Positions 39,186 to 49,758 of a DNA stretch of 64,000 nucleotides are shown here, piece by piece. The notes under the pieces are model-generated. The model had not been told where the DNA came from, did no database searches, and saw only the letters and a list, made by a program, of their open reading frames with translations. This DNA is from Mayamaea pseudoterrestris (Eukaryota > Bacillariophyta > Bacillariophyceae > Sellaphorales > Sellaphoraceae). The stretch spans positions 744,001-808,000 of the forward strand of contig BROI01000009.1 in assembly GCA_027923505.1 (NCBI GenBank). Reading direction: 5' to 3'. Position numbers and translations under genes: made by a program. Every line of letters starts with the position of its first letter. The first letter of the stretch is position 1.

Positions 39186-39668
39186 GTCTCCGCCTTCCGA
39201 CGAATATTCACCGATGACTAGCGAGGATGAGGATGGTGGTGCCGATGAATGAGTCGTTTCCAGTCCTCGACGCTGGCGGAGGGCTTCCAAGTGACTCGTC
39301 GTGATGGTGGCGGTTCTTGTTGACGTTGACGCTTGTGCCTCACAATGGAAATTTGCGATAGTTCACGTGCGGAATGATGTTCTGCCTCTGTCTCACTAGC
39401 TTGCCAACTGACAGAGAGATCTATTTGCTAGTAAAGTTGGTAGCGAAGATGGAAAGGGGCGACTGCATGCATGATGATGCGATGACCATACCTTCCCTTG
39501 TCGTACCGGCAGCGACATTTCAGACGCGAAATGGGTCGTGCATCCCACGCGCAGTTCACATGAACCTGCTGAATCGACCCAATTGATGCCCAGGCAACTT
39601 TCTCCTTCCGTCGCTTCGTCGTCCAGATTACATATTGACCAAGCGAAAGATTCACAATACGTACGAAC
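39186..39668. promoter_or_regulatory. 483-bp divergent promoter between GOSR1 and the oxygenase-CTR fusion (copy A)
   Basis: Shared promoter region of the SNARE gene (-) and the fusion gene (+). The plus-strand frame from 39374 is open but resembles nothing known. I recognise no specific copper-response motif. An identical stretch lies at 49276-49758. Confidence 0.35.
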
Positions 39669-41704
39669 ATGATGATGAAATCTTTTACGCTGCTGGTAGC
39701 GTTGCAGAATATATTTTGCAGCACAGCAACTGCATCGTCAGACGGGGCAGATGCCGTCTACAGACCGCCGCTGTTTACCCTCTCGGATCTTCGGAATGGC
39801 CATCGGCTGGATGAACTGCGTTCGGTTATGAGCACGACGGGTTTGCTGCAAGTCTCGTTGGAAGAAAGTGACGTATCATCAGCGGGACTGGAGGTTCTCT
39901 GTCAATGCTCGAGCGTACTGTCTAAGGTTCCTGGAGTTGACTCGGTTACTTTAGCCGACGATTCGACGAGACGAACCTCGCTAGGTACGGCGACGGTTGG
40001 GAGTCGACCATTGCCGCTGCCGGAGGAATTGAGTAATGTCTGCGGGTCGGATGCAGTGATTTCAATGGAAGCAATACGCGATGAAGTTGCACTTGCTGCC
40101 GATGTTTTTCAAGCGGCATGGGATGGATTACTGCAGAGCGATTCCTCGTCGTTTAGAAAGTCAATGCCATTGCTAAAGAATAAGAATGGAATTGTATACG
40201 AATCGATGCAGCAGATCTCGCAAGCTTCGACGCACTTGGAGCACTTTCATTTATATGCCAAGCTTGGCGAACAGCATGAACAAGAAGAGCCAGCCTTTGC
40301 CCTCGACTGGCACACTGACGCTGGCTTGTTTCTAGCCTTTGTTCCAGCGCATAGTTGCGATGTTGATGGTCCAGAAGATGACTCATTTTATATCATGGAT
40401 ACCTTTGATAATCATCGAAAGAATGTCAAGTTTCATCCCAACGCCGTTGCAATCATGCTCGGCACTGGAGCGGAACATTGGCTGAACAATACAGTTTTGC
40501 GACACAAGGCAGCCCGGCATGCGGTGCAAATGCGCCCAGGACAGTCCAGAGCGTGGTATGGAATGAGTAAGTTGCTAATTGGATTGCAGTAATAGTTTGT
40601 TGAACGTACAGAGTGAATGAAATTGACATGTCATCATTTGCTTCTTTGTGCACAGTGCACCTCGTACCAGATGGTGCTATAATTCAGTCATCTCCGGAAC
40701 AAACCTTTGGCGATATGAAACAGAGCATGCGATATAACAAGGATCGCGGTTATTTGGAATCAGAAGGCGTTTCGATTGGCTGTGGTAGTGAGAGTGTGGA
40801 ACCTCTCGACGCTGCGATACAGTCGCTCGAATCATCTTCGATCCAAAGCACTGACCGACGACGACTCCAGCACGTTCAAAACGCGGACGCCTGCAACAAC
40901 TCGACCAACTTCTTTTGCTGGATGCAGTGCCTCGAAGTACCCGACTTTAAGCAAGCCGAAGGCTATTTGCGGGAAGGGTATTCGCTGTATTGTTTAGATC
41001 CAGCCACACTGGCAGCTTCCAGCAACCGCGTGTCGGCCGCTGTGGAGCCTTGCCAAGACGGTTACGTCCACAACGCATACTGCACTGGTTCATGGCAACC
41101 AACCGCCCCGGGTGTGACTGCCATTCCAGTGGCGACAAATGCATCGTCGCCATCATTGACTAATGAGCAATGGTGCTACGGAGCAACTTCCATGTATATG
41201 GACGGCTTTCACTGGCGCAATAGTGTTTGTGTCATTTACTTGTTTCCGCAGTGGATATTGTCGACACCGGGCAAGGTTGTTGGAGCAAGCATTGGGACGT
41301 TGGCATTTGGCGTTGGTTTGGAAAAGACGATTCACCACCGCCGACTTGTAGTTACCTCCATGAAGGCTGGTTACTATCGATTAGCAGCGTCAGCCTTTCT
41401 ATACGCCTTTCAGTTGACCATGGGGTACTTGCTGATGCTCATTATTATGACATACTCTGGTCCATTGTTTCTTTGTGTAATACTTGGTTTGGTTGGCGGA
41501 CACGTCTTGTTCAACGCCAAGGACGCACTGCTGGTGCCAAAGGGCGACGTTTGCGCTGCCAGGGAATGCGCCGAGGAGTGTCCACAAGATTGCCGCACCG
41601 AAGATAGTGAAATAGTCAAGGGATGCCCATGCGAACAAATTGAGGAGAATCAACGTGCTGGTGTTCCGGAGGGGATTACTCCGTGCTGCCAGAATACCCT
41701 GTAG
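39669..41704 (+). CDS. 2OG-Fe(II) oxygenase-like domain fused to CTR copper transporter, copy A
   Basis: Two exons, 39669-40566 and 40656-41704, with an 89-bp intron (GTAAGT to CACAG); the joined frame gives 648 aa and the family-like segment RAWYGMMHLVPDGAI. Residues 1-23 form a signal peptide. The oxygenase-like domain has HTD (H215, D217) in LDWHTDAGLFLAFVP, a distal His (H284) in RHAV, and R294 ten residues later, as in 2-oxoglutarate enzymes. A Cys-rich region (about 375-475) follows. The CTR domain has MYMDGFHW (479-486), MLIIM (560-564, the MxxxM motif) and GLVGG (577-581, GxxxG). A tail holds nine or more Cys, including GCPC and CC. The oxygenase domain would face the lumen or outside. 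The fusion depends on the intron. Confidence 0.82.
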
Positions 41705-42192
41705 TTGGGAATATATATACATAGTTACTTTTAGAAGCGTTACCATACGATATGCTTGGTGTCTGACCCCTTGACTATCCAGTTAGCTACTCTATAGGAT
41801 GTTTACATGCCTGGACCTAAATGAGGCGACCATCGCCAAAGAAGTTACTCCTTCACAATCGTCTTCAACACTTCGCACCTCAGCTTTCGATCGTGCATGA
41901 GTCAACGTCGCACCGCTCGGCCAGTGCCGGCTTGCGCGCAAGGTCATCAACAGTCGTCGCAGCGACAAAAGGTCGTGCGAGCAGGCATGCAACTTCCAAG
42001 TCGAGCAGTTCTTGTCGATGCTGTTATAATAAGAGAGAAAGTGAGAGATTGATTGATACAGTTAACCTACTAGTGAACGCGGAAGCAGCAATCAGCCGAG
42101 TAATCAATCATTGCAGCTGCTGACTTGCTGTCCACTGATTGCCATACGCTATCGCTCGAGTCTACTTTTATCATCAACCAGATTAGACGACG
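41705..42192. other. 488-bp gap between fusion gene and TPR gene (copy A)
   Basis: Contains the fusion gene 3' flank (TATATATACATAG) and the TPR gene promoter. No gene, RNA or array recognised. Duplicated at 51795-52282. Confidence 0.3.
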
Positions 42193-44715
42193 ATGAAACT
42201 CCTAGACCGTCTCCGAGGAGGCAGCGCCAAGAAGGAAAGCAAATCAGACGAGTTATTGCTGCTGCAGCATCAACCAACAACAACATTTGAAGACATTCCT
42301 TCCTCGCCAGATACGTCGCCTGCAACAACCGAAGACTTGTCGCCGCGCAATCACCACGAGAATGGCGGAGAAACCGACGAAAGTTATCCAAAGAGTCCTA
42401 AAGAAGGCACAAGCGGCAAGCATCATAATCAGCAACAATTTTCCTGGGGTTTGCGACGGAAACGCAAGGATGAGTCGCCGGTGCAGCAGGATTTGGTTGG
42501 TTGCAATAGCAGGAATCTTAATCAACCAACACTGTCCGTTCCCAATACTCCGCAGAATCGCGACATTTACATTGAGGACGATCATGGCAGCCAGAAATCA
42601 CTGCTTCAGACACCATTGGATGATTCGGCTGCCTTGCCGCAGCAACGATCGTCTCATTTAAAGGCAAAGAATTTGTTTGTCTCGACGATTGCGCCGGTTG
42701 TGGAACTTCCGTCTACGAAAGCTGCTTCGGTGTTTGCGAGACTTGCTCATCCTGCGAGTCAAAAGTCGACAGATGCAACTGAAGACGAAACTTACGACGA
42801 AGCTGCTTGGGATTATGATTTAGACATCCCTCTGTTCGTCGATGAGGAAGACTTTCCGGTTATTCATCGCATTCTCATGATGCAGACACCCAAACGATTG
42901 GTGCTGCCTAAACCAAGCCCATCCAACTCGCACGAGCAGGACAGTGAGCGCAACATTGTAGCTCGCGCCGTGGCTGCTTTGGATAAGGCGGGTAATGACC
43001 TTTTTGCGCAAGGACGCTATGAAGATGCCTACCTGCGGTATGAGCGGGCGCTATTGTTGAAGAAGCGCACGTTGGAAGTGGACGAGCAAGAGAATGGGGA
43101 GCATGATGAACAATTAGTGCATGCCGCAAATGGCACGGGTAAATTAAATTCAGCTTCACTGAATACGATAAATGAACTGGAGCAGGCGCAAATGAATGCA
43201 AAGGCTGCCAATAGTAAGGAGCAAAAGGCGACGATTCTCGCATCGGTTGCCACTTCAATCAACAATATTACCTATATTAAGCAACGCACTGGACAAGCCA
43301 CGACGGAAGAAACAATGGCATCGTACTTGAAAAGTCTACAGATTAAGCGAGACATCTTGGGACCAGATCACTTGTCGGTTGGAAAAACGCTCAACAATAT
43401 TGGGAGCGTTTTTTACTTGAAGCGCGAGTACGAACCGGCGCTGACTGCCTACAAGGATGCATATCGCATTATGGAACAAGCGTTGGGTGTGGATCATTTG
43501 GATGTTGGCACGGTGGTGTCCAATGTTGGTGATGTTTACTTTGCACTGGGCGACAAGGCGCAAGCATTGGAGCATTATAATCGTGCGCTCGATGTACGAT
43601 GGTCCAAGTTGAAATCGCAGGACCAAAAGGTGGTACGGTTGATGCAGCAAGTAGCGCTGCTCGAGACGGGTGTGCAGCCGAGCATGGATGCTTTGGCCAA
43701 GGAAGGTGTGAGTGATCCTGCTGAAACTGAAGTAATTCGAGAAATGGAGCGGCACCAGATGTCAGTCTTTATCGAGGATATACAGAAGCTGCAAGAGGAA
43801 GTCAAGGACGATATGCGATATTTCGATTTGGCCGAGCGGCAGTTGGAGATCGACATGGTGAAGGACCGCATGCGCATTTTCCGGGAGATGCGCGAAATAT
43901 ACAATGCATCCGAAGATGATTTCAATATTGAGGATTCACTCCGCGAGTCAATGAAAATTATACCCGGTCTTGCCGCACAGTTGAAACGGGTGCAGAATCA
44001 CGAGTATGATGATGTATATCGCGAACCGCTGGACAATCCAGATGCCATTGATGAAGCTCCAGTTGTGCAAAGTGACGGCAAAGTGCAAATAGACTCTGCA
44101 ATTAATGGAATGTATTCGGGTGGTGACAAGGAATCAGAGACGACAAAAACTGACGATGCAATACAACCAGGCAGCGCATACAGCGAGATTGTTTTGGCTA
44201 CACCCCAAAAGGGTGCACCTTTGATGGAAGTGGCGTGTGGGATAGCAGAAACCGACAGACAGGTAGAAAATGAGCATCCGCAAACTATACCAATTCCTGT
44301 ATCAATGTCCGGAACCCTGCCGACACCAGAATCATCATTCGGAATGGGATCGGTGTTGCAGAACGCAAATGATGGTGTAAAAGGAGATGTTGCGACGACA
44401 CGATCTTCGGAGGATAGTTTAGTCAAAGCAAACACTTTGGAGGATCGCAAAGCGGCTTTGAACGATGTTAGAAATCGGTTGGATCGATTGAGACGGGAGA
44501 GAGATCAAAGAGTCACATGGGAGGTCAAGGAGCGCTTAGAAGCGAGTGAGCCTCCACAGGAGACGAAGCGGCGGTCTTACATGTTCCCCACAATTGCCTC
44601 TGCCGCGAAAGCAATGACGCCGAAGAAACTACGGAGAGTGCACAGCGGCTTCTATTGGAACAGAAAGAGTACTCCGAAAAATCAGCCTAGCATACCAACC
44701 ACGGCCGAGGAGTGA
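42193..44715 (+). CDS. Kinesin-light-chain-like TPR protein, copy A
   Basis: Single exon, 840 aa, ATG at 42193. The N-terminal 250 residues are disordered, Ser/Pro/Asp-rich, with a basic patch (KLLDRLRGGSAKKESKSDEL). TPR units occur at about 258-290 (RAVAALDKAGNDLFAQGRYE) and 375-470, with KLC-like loops: LGPDHLSVGKTLNNIGSVFY, LGVDHLDVGTVVSNVGDVYF, DKAQALEHYNRALDVRW. The remainder is coiled coil (about 510-600) and a disordered tail with KKLRRVHSGFYWNRKS. It is probably a scaffold; nothing points to an enzyme. It is not the same protein as the TPR at 5704, but the repeats are of the same type. Copy B is at 52283. Confidence 0.85.
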   Translation: MKLLDRLRGGSAKKESKSDELLLLQHQPTTTFEDIPSSPDTSPATTEDLSPRNHHENGGETDESYPKSPKEGTSGKHHNQQQFSWGLRRKRKDESPVQQDLVGCNSRNLNQPTLSVPNTPQNRDIYIEDDHGSQKSLLQTPLDDSAALPQQRSSHLKAKNLFVSTIAPVVELPSTKAASVFARLAHPASQKSTDATEDETYDEAAWDYDLDIPLFVDEEDFPVIHRILMMQTPKRLVLPKPSPSNSHEQDSERNIVARAVAALDKAGNDLFAQGRYEDAYLRYERALLLKKRTLEVDEQENGEHDEQLVHAANGTGKLNSASLNTINELEQAQMNAKAANSKEQKATILASVATSINNITYIKQRTGQATTEETMASYLKSLQIKRDILGPDHLSVGKTLNNIGSVFYLKREYEPALTAYKDAYRIMEQALGVDHLDVGTVVSNVGDVYFALGDKAQALEHYNRALDVRWSKLKSQDQKVVRLMQQVALLETGVQPSMDALAKEGVSDPAETEVIREMERHQMSVFIEDIQKLQEEVKDDMRYFDLAERQLEIDMVKDRMRIFREMREIYNASEDDFNIEDSLRESMKIIPGLAAQLKRVQNHEYDDVYREPLDNPDAIDEAPVVQSDGKVQIDSAINGMYSGGDKESETTKTDDAIQPGSAYSEIVLATPQKGAPLMEVACGIAETDRQVENEHPQTIPIPVSMSGTLPTPESSFGMGSVLQNANDGVKGDVATTRSSEDSLVKANTLEDRKAALNDVRNRLDRLRRERDQRVTWEVKERLEASEPPQETKRRSYMFPTIASAAKAMTPKKLRRVHSGFYWNRKSTPKNQPSIPTTAEE

Positions 44716-44858
44716 AAAGCCAACAGTTATTGGGTCTTGTATATTATGTAGCACAGTCTTTTTATATCAAAACCTTGTGCAGCTTTTTAGTACGCTTCTT
44801 ATTAGATTGATATAATAGTATGTAAGGGAAGTTACGTCTGACTACCGGTCGCAACACG

Positions 44859-47063
44859 CTAATTGTTCCGACGGCGCTTACCTACGCGAGCAGCTACATC
44901 AACGTCGTCCGCCTTCCGTTTTGCCGGAAATCCAAGCATAGACGAAACTTTGTCAATTGTCCAACCAATCCAGCCAAGCTGCTCGTCGTTGGCAGTCTCT
45001 AGGGCGTGAAAATGTTCATCGAGGCTTACCACCTTTTCTTGTTTTGAGAAACGTGTCTGGAGCGCCTGCTTAATGATGTTGCCGTGATCCTGGAGTAGTG
45101 CGGCCGCATCATTACCGGTAGATCCGTTGCTGGACGCATCACGACGAACGACCGCCGCAACAATGAATGTAGTGTCGTCTACCCAGACAATGTTAAATTC
45201 AACTTTTCGTCCTGATGCATCTGACAAGTCAGAGCAGCAGCGAACAATATCACGTGTGGCAACTGAAGGGTCGATTCCGCTCACATGATAAGCTGCACTG
45301 GAGATCATTCCACGTTTGAGTGCATCAGCTAAAGAGTTCTGAAGATCCAATGTAAACATGGACATTTGAAAAATCTTGTTGCGGCCAAAGTACTCGCGTT
45401 GATCGCATGCGAGCGCCAGTGGGTATTCGCTGTCGCCTTGCAAATGCATCATGTCGCCAAGAATTGGATTGGAGTTCATCGCACCTTCAGACCGTTCCCG
45501 AACAATGTGCTTGCAAAGTCCAATGTAGATCGACCCAGTCATGAACGCGTCGTACGCCGCTTCGTGTTCCTGCTGTGAATCTTCTCGTGTTATAATGCTT
45601 TTCAACACCGATGGGTTTTCGCGAACCACGCCATTGTATAAGTTTGACAGATTAGTCTGCTCGTTTGTCCAAACAGCAGTGTGCTCCGTTGAGATCACCT
45701 TGGTATCGTAAACGACTGGGAAGTAGCTCGTGATCATTTCCTTGCAAACAGTGAGTGAGTCTGGGAGCGTCGGCGAAGCAAAGTGCGTCATGAGAAACAA
45801 GATATCCATAAACCCATTGTGAACAACAAGTGGCACTCTTCGTCCCTGCCACGCTGGTTCAACCGCATCAAAATCGACAGTGTCAAAGGATGGCGCAAAC
45901 AAGGGTGACTGCATCGAGAGCGGTGCACCGCGACATGCTCGCGACAGCGCTTCAAACACCCTCCACATGCCGACATTCAAAATCATCTTGCTCCAAGCCT
46001 CGCGCTGAAGTTTCACCTTGCGCTCCGCCTTTTCCAACTCGGAAAGACGCAACACGCGAATGTGCCCTCCTCCGCCATTTTCCAAAATCAAGTCGGGGTA
46101 CTCTCGCTCGATATTTTCGTACAGCGCCCGCCGCAAAAATGCATTGCAGGAGGGCAGCAATAGCGTCGTGGTAGACTGGTTGAACATTCCACCATTGTCG
46201 AGCCATTCTCGCAAGGTTGCCATGGTGGTCGCAAAAAATCGAACGTCATCCGTTCGAGTCAGTTCCACGGTACGGCGCAAGGTTTGCTCCACTGACTGGG
46301 ATGATCGCTTGGTTTGCTGTTGCTGCTGCTCCTCTTGGTGCTTGATTGCATAATCGGCAATGATTTGCTCTGCCCGGTCGCCTGTAACGTAATTAACGCC
46401 TTGCTTGGTCCACAGGTCAAAGCTCATATTGTGCTCGTTCAAAAAGGCAACGCTGGATGGATTGAGAACAACCTCTCTCGAAGCAGAAGCATCATCCCAG
46501 CGAGCTGACGACGACGGAAACATGTAAAAGTTGTAGGAGCGAACAGTCCATGTAGGTTCCGTAGCATCAATGGCTTGATTCGCCGATGGCAGAGTCTTGG
46601 CCGCAGCAGCAACAGCAGCTGCAACATCGTCCTCCATTTGTCCTTCCTCTTCCTCGTCATCGCTGGGCGCCTCTGCTTTGACCGGAGACGCCACTATATT
46701 CGAATGAAACAATGAAACTCCTAATTGTATAATGCTGTATCGTTCCGGCGCTCGTTTGAGGTCAGGATATGTAATTTTGGGCGGCAAATCTTTGCGGGGT
46801 GGACCACGACGTGATCCGTTTGGAACTTGAATACCTGTCATTTCCTCGTCAATCGCGACAAAAGCAGCCGTCTGCAAATGATGAATCAAATCATTCGATT
46901 GCTGTGGAAGCAGAATGTAGACAACAAGTGTAAGTTTACAGCAAAGTCGGACAATTACTGCAAGCGCAATTGTTCGTTCTAAAGTCATTGCATCAAATTT
47001 CATCGAGCACTAGCTGCAGCAACCTCATACCTCGATAAAATTCTCCTTGGTTACGTTCACCAT
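44859..47063 (-). CDS. PARN: Poly(A)-specific ribonuclease (PARN), copy A
   Basis: Two exons, 47063-47031 (11 codons, MVNVTKENFIE) and 46901-44859, with a 129-bp intron (GTATGA to CCACAG) and 691 aa. The DEDD nuclease signature is complete: AAFVAIDEEMTGIQV (D29, E31), VPLVVHNGFMDILFLMTHFA for the third acidic residue, and HEAAYDAFMTGSIYIGLC for the fourth with its nearby His. The order and spacing match CAF1/PARN exonucleases. The long minus-strand frame would extend upstream through the intron without the short exon, but only the splice gives the conserved NF-x-E start. PARN shortens poly(A) tails and matures small RNAs. Copy B is at 54949-57153. Its promoter holds a 42-bp array. Confidence 0.9.
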
Positions 47064-47506
47064 CTTGTGCTGGCTGTATAGTCTACGACTATGGATGCAG
47101 GCAGGATTCTCAGATGTGAGTAGCGGGTCCAACCACTCCGCTTTGGATCGTCGCATCGAAAATCCTCCCGGGCTTACCGTTACGACTTGCCTAGGGGTAC
47201 TCTTTGTCAAACAGTATTTAATTAGGCAATAGTAGGAAACGAGTGCCAGTGAAAACTGCGTCATAAGGCAATATTAAAAAACGAGTGCCAGTGAAAACTG
47301 CGTCACAAGGCAATAGTTTGAAACGAGTGCCAGTGAAAACTACGTCATGCTTATATATGCCTACAACGCCAAGGTGCCAGCGCAAAAAATTGTGCGCGGG
47401 CGTCTTATTCATTCGTCTACTCGCACGTATGTACAGTATGTATTGACCTTACATCTGCATGAGAATAGAGCATAGTAATCAAAGAAGATAGAGAGAATCG
47501 AGAAAT
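47064..47506. promoter_or_regulatory. 443-bp divergent promoter PARN/Cu-ATPase (copy A)
   Basis: Separates PARN (-) from the truncated ATPase (+) and contains a three-unit 42-bp array at 47224-47350. The region is repeated unchanged at 57154-57596, so both ATPase copies have the same upstream region. Confidence 0.45.
47224..47350 (-). repeat. 42-bp repeat array between PARN and ATPase (copy A)
   Basis: Three units. On the minus strand each reads TGACG(T/C)AGTTTTCACTGGCA, as at PP6 and TRMU. The array is 160 bp upstream of PARN in PARN orientation, and about 155 bp before the ATPase start in the opposite orientation. Confidence 0.88.
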
Positions 47507-48160
47507 ATGCAGAGCAATTTTTTCGGTAGGCTCAACACTCCTCCAGACGACAATCAGCCAGCTGTAGCTGCTGCTTCACTGCAAACGACGGAGACTACTG
47601 TTGCAAACGACAAGGACTTGGAAGAGGCGCAGCAAAACTCGTTGCTGCACATGCAGTATCAATTCGCACTCCATGGCCTGACGTGCAGCGCCTGTTCCGG
47701 AGCCGTTGAGGAAGCTGTCACGACACTTCTCATGGAGAGTTACAACAACAATCAACGCAAGGAGAATGAAGAAGCACCAAGTAACGGCGACGGCCCTCCG
47801 ACGATTCAAGTTTCTCTCTTTCCGGAAGCGACTCTGCGAGTAAAAAATATTCTGAAAGGACTTGTTTCGCCGTATCAAATCATTGAGACGATTCAAGACA
47901 TTGGGTTTGACGCGGAACTCACCAGTGAACAGGCTGCAGACACACTTAACACAGCTGCATCTTCCACTCTGCGAGTCGTTCTGTTTACGTTTACGAATGC
48001 AGAGACTGCTGAAAGGGCGTTTGCATCTTTGACGAAAAATCCCAAGGTTCAAAGCGTTCATCCAGTCGAAGATCAGCCGCAAGAGACCAAGCGAAATTGC
48101 AGTTATTTTGTTTGGAAGCACGAAACGAGTGCCAGTGAAAACTACGTCCCAAGGCAATAG
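47507..48160 (+). pseudogene. Truncated copper P1B-ATPase copy (N-terminal HMA domain only)
   Basis: Residues 1-204 are identical to the N-terminus of the full ATPase at 57597. At 48118 the sequence jumps to the 42-bp array, and the frame adds HETSASENYVPRQ before a stop. The remaining frame of 217 codons still encodes the whole metal-binding head: [17 protein letters not shown] with C60-x2-C63, and a second, CxxC-less HMA-like fold up to VHPVEDQPQ. All membrane, actuator and phosphorylation domains are missing. The promoter region is an exact copy of the intact gene's. It could be a dead fragment, or it could make a free copper-binding domain like small copper chaperones; the sequence alone cannot decide. 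Confidence 0.88.
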
Positions 48161-48355
48161 TACGAAACGGGTGCCAGTGATAACTACGTCAAAAGGCAAT
48201 AGTACGAAACGGGTGCCAGTGATAACTACGTCAAAAGGCAATAGTACGAAACGAGTGCCAGTGAAAACTGCGTCACAGGGCAATAGTATGAAACGAGTGC
48301 CAGTGAAAACTGCGTCACTGGGCAAAGGGTCGAAACGTGCGCCAGCGTCGATTCG
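48121..48355 (-). repeat. 42-bp repeat array, duplicated copy at the junction
   Basis: Exact copy of the array at 38031-38265. Here it no longer precedes TRMU; it follows the truncated ATPase and lies 3' of the second SNARE gene. The gap 48161-48474 contains nothing else I recognise. Confidence 0.92.
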
Positions 48356-48474
48356 CAGTTGCGACCATGGGCTTCCCTTGCCAGTTGGGACACTATTCAA
48401 GCTTGCATTTATAGCAACGACAAAAGCATGATAAGCCAGCCATTAAGAACTGCTATTTTACTTACTCATTTTCA

Positions 48475-49275
48475 TTATCCAAACATGTACCACAAGGTAA
48501 AGCCCACGCAAGAAGCAATCACACCCGCGACAATCTTGTCGTCGCGCGATCGCTTTCGCCGAATCTGATCCACCAAATGGTTCAAACCGGGAATGTTAGT
48601 CGTCAATGTGCTCATGAGCGAGTTTGTTCCACGCAACGATCGACCCTGATGGTACAAATCGCTGCGAATTGAATCAGCTTGCCCAAGAACATTCGAGGCA
48701 GCGTTCATAGAATTTTCAATATGATTGCGTTCGCGAAGCAAATGGTCCATGGCTGGATCATGCGATCCGTTGCCTGCCAATGTGGAGCTACTAGCAGCAC
48801 CAGCCATGAGTTCCTGGCGTTCCTTGGTGCGGCGAACCGTCGCCGCGCACTTGTCAAAGTCGCCCTTGGAGTCAAGCAAGATTTCTCGATATCGCTTGAC
48901 GGCGGCTTGATGCTGACTTGTTGAGGCCGACGCATTGAGACGACCGGAAATTAAATCTTGAAGGCGCTGAATGAGTCGTTGAATATCCGACTGGAGGGTG
49001 GCCTCCTCATCCCAAAGAATCGATTGGCCTTCCTCGGCGCGAGCCAAGGAAAGGTTGGCATCCCACTGATTTAATTTTTGCGCCAACTGACAAAATACAA
49101 TGGATAGAAGCAAGATTAAAATTAACGTAGCAAGCGTATGCGATGCGATAAATCAAATGAGTTGCATGTACAGTAAAGTGTCGTAAAGAGTACTTACCTG
49201 TTGGTAGCGCGAAATCTTGTCCTCAAGCTGACGCTCCAGATTGGCGGCTTCGCGCTTCAATTGATCGAACGACAT
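48475..49275 (-). CDS. GOSR1: GOS1/GOSR1-type Golgi Qb-SNARE, copy B
   Basis: Exact counterpart of the gene at 38385-39185: exons 49275-49198 and 49086-48475, same 111-bp intron, 229 aa with no amino acid change. The SNARE motif and C-terminal anchor are intact. The two copies share the whole promoter, so both should be expressed if the duplication is real. Confidence 0.9.
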
Positions 49276-49758
49276 GTCTCCGCCTTCCGACGAATATTCA
49301 CCGATGACTAGCGAGGATGAGGATGGTGGTGCCGATGAATGAGTCGTTTCCAGTCCTCGACGCTGGCGGAGGGCTTCCAAGTGACTCGTCGTGATGGTGG
49401 CGGTTCTTGTTGACGTTGACGCTTGTGCCTCACAATGGAAATTTGCGATAGTTCACGTGCGGAATGATGTTCTGCCTCTGTCTCACTAGCTTGCCAACTG
49501 ACAGAGAGATCTATTTGCTAGTAAAGTTGGTAGCGAAGATGGAAAGGGGCGACTGCATGCATGATGATGCGATGACCATACCTTCCCTTGTCGTACCGGC
49601 AGCGACATTTCAGACGCGAAATGGGTCGTGCATCCCACGCGCAGTTCACATGAACCTGCTGAATCGACCCAATTGATGCCCAGGCAACTTTCTCCTTCCG
49701 TCGCTTCGTCGTCCAGATTACATATTGACCAAGCGAAAGATTCACAATACGTACGAAC

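Larger units (their letters stand above)
38028..48117. repeat. 10,090-bp tandem duplication, first unit
   Basis: Every feature here recurs 10,090 bp further on (48118-58207) with no indel and no substitution in the parts I compared, including all translated genes and the intergenic sequence. The two units abut head to tail. The junction joins ATPase coding sequence (...TTTGGAA) to the array edge (ACGAAACGAG) through a shared GC dinucleotide at 38028-38029, 48118-48119 and 58208-58209. No terminal inverted repeats, target-site duplication or transposase are visible, so this is a segmental duplication (or an assembly artefact), not a mobile element. Confidence 0.95.
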
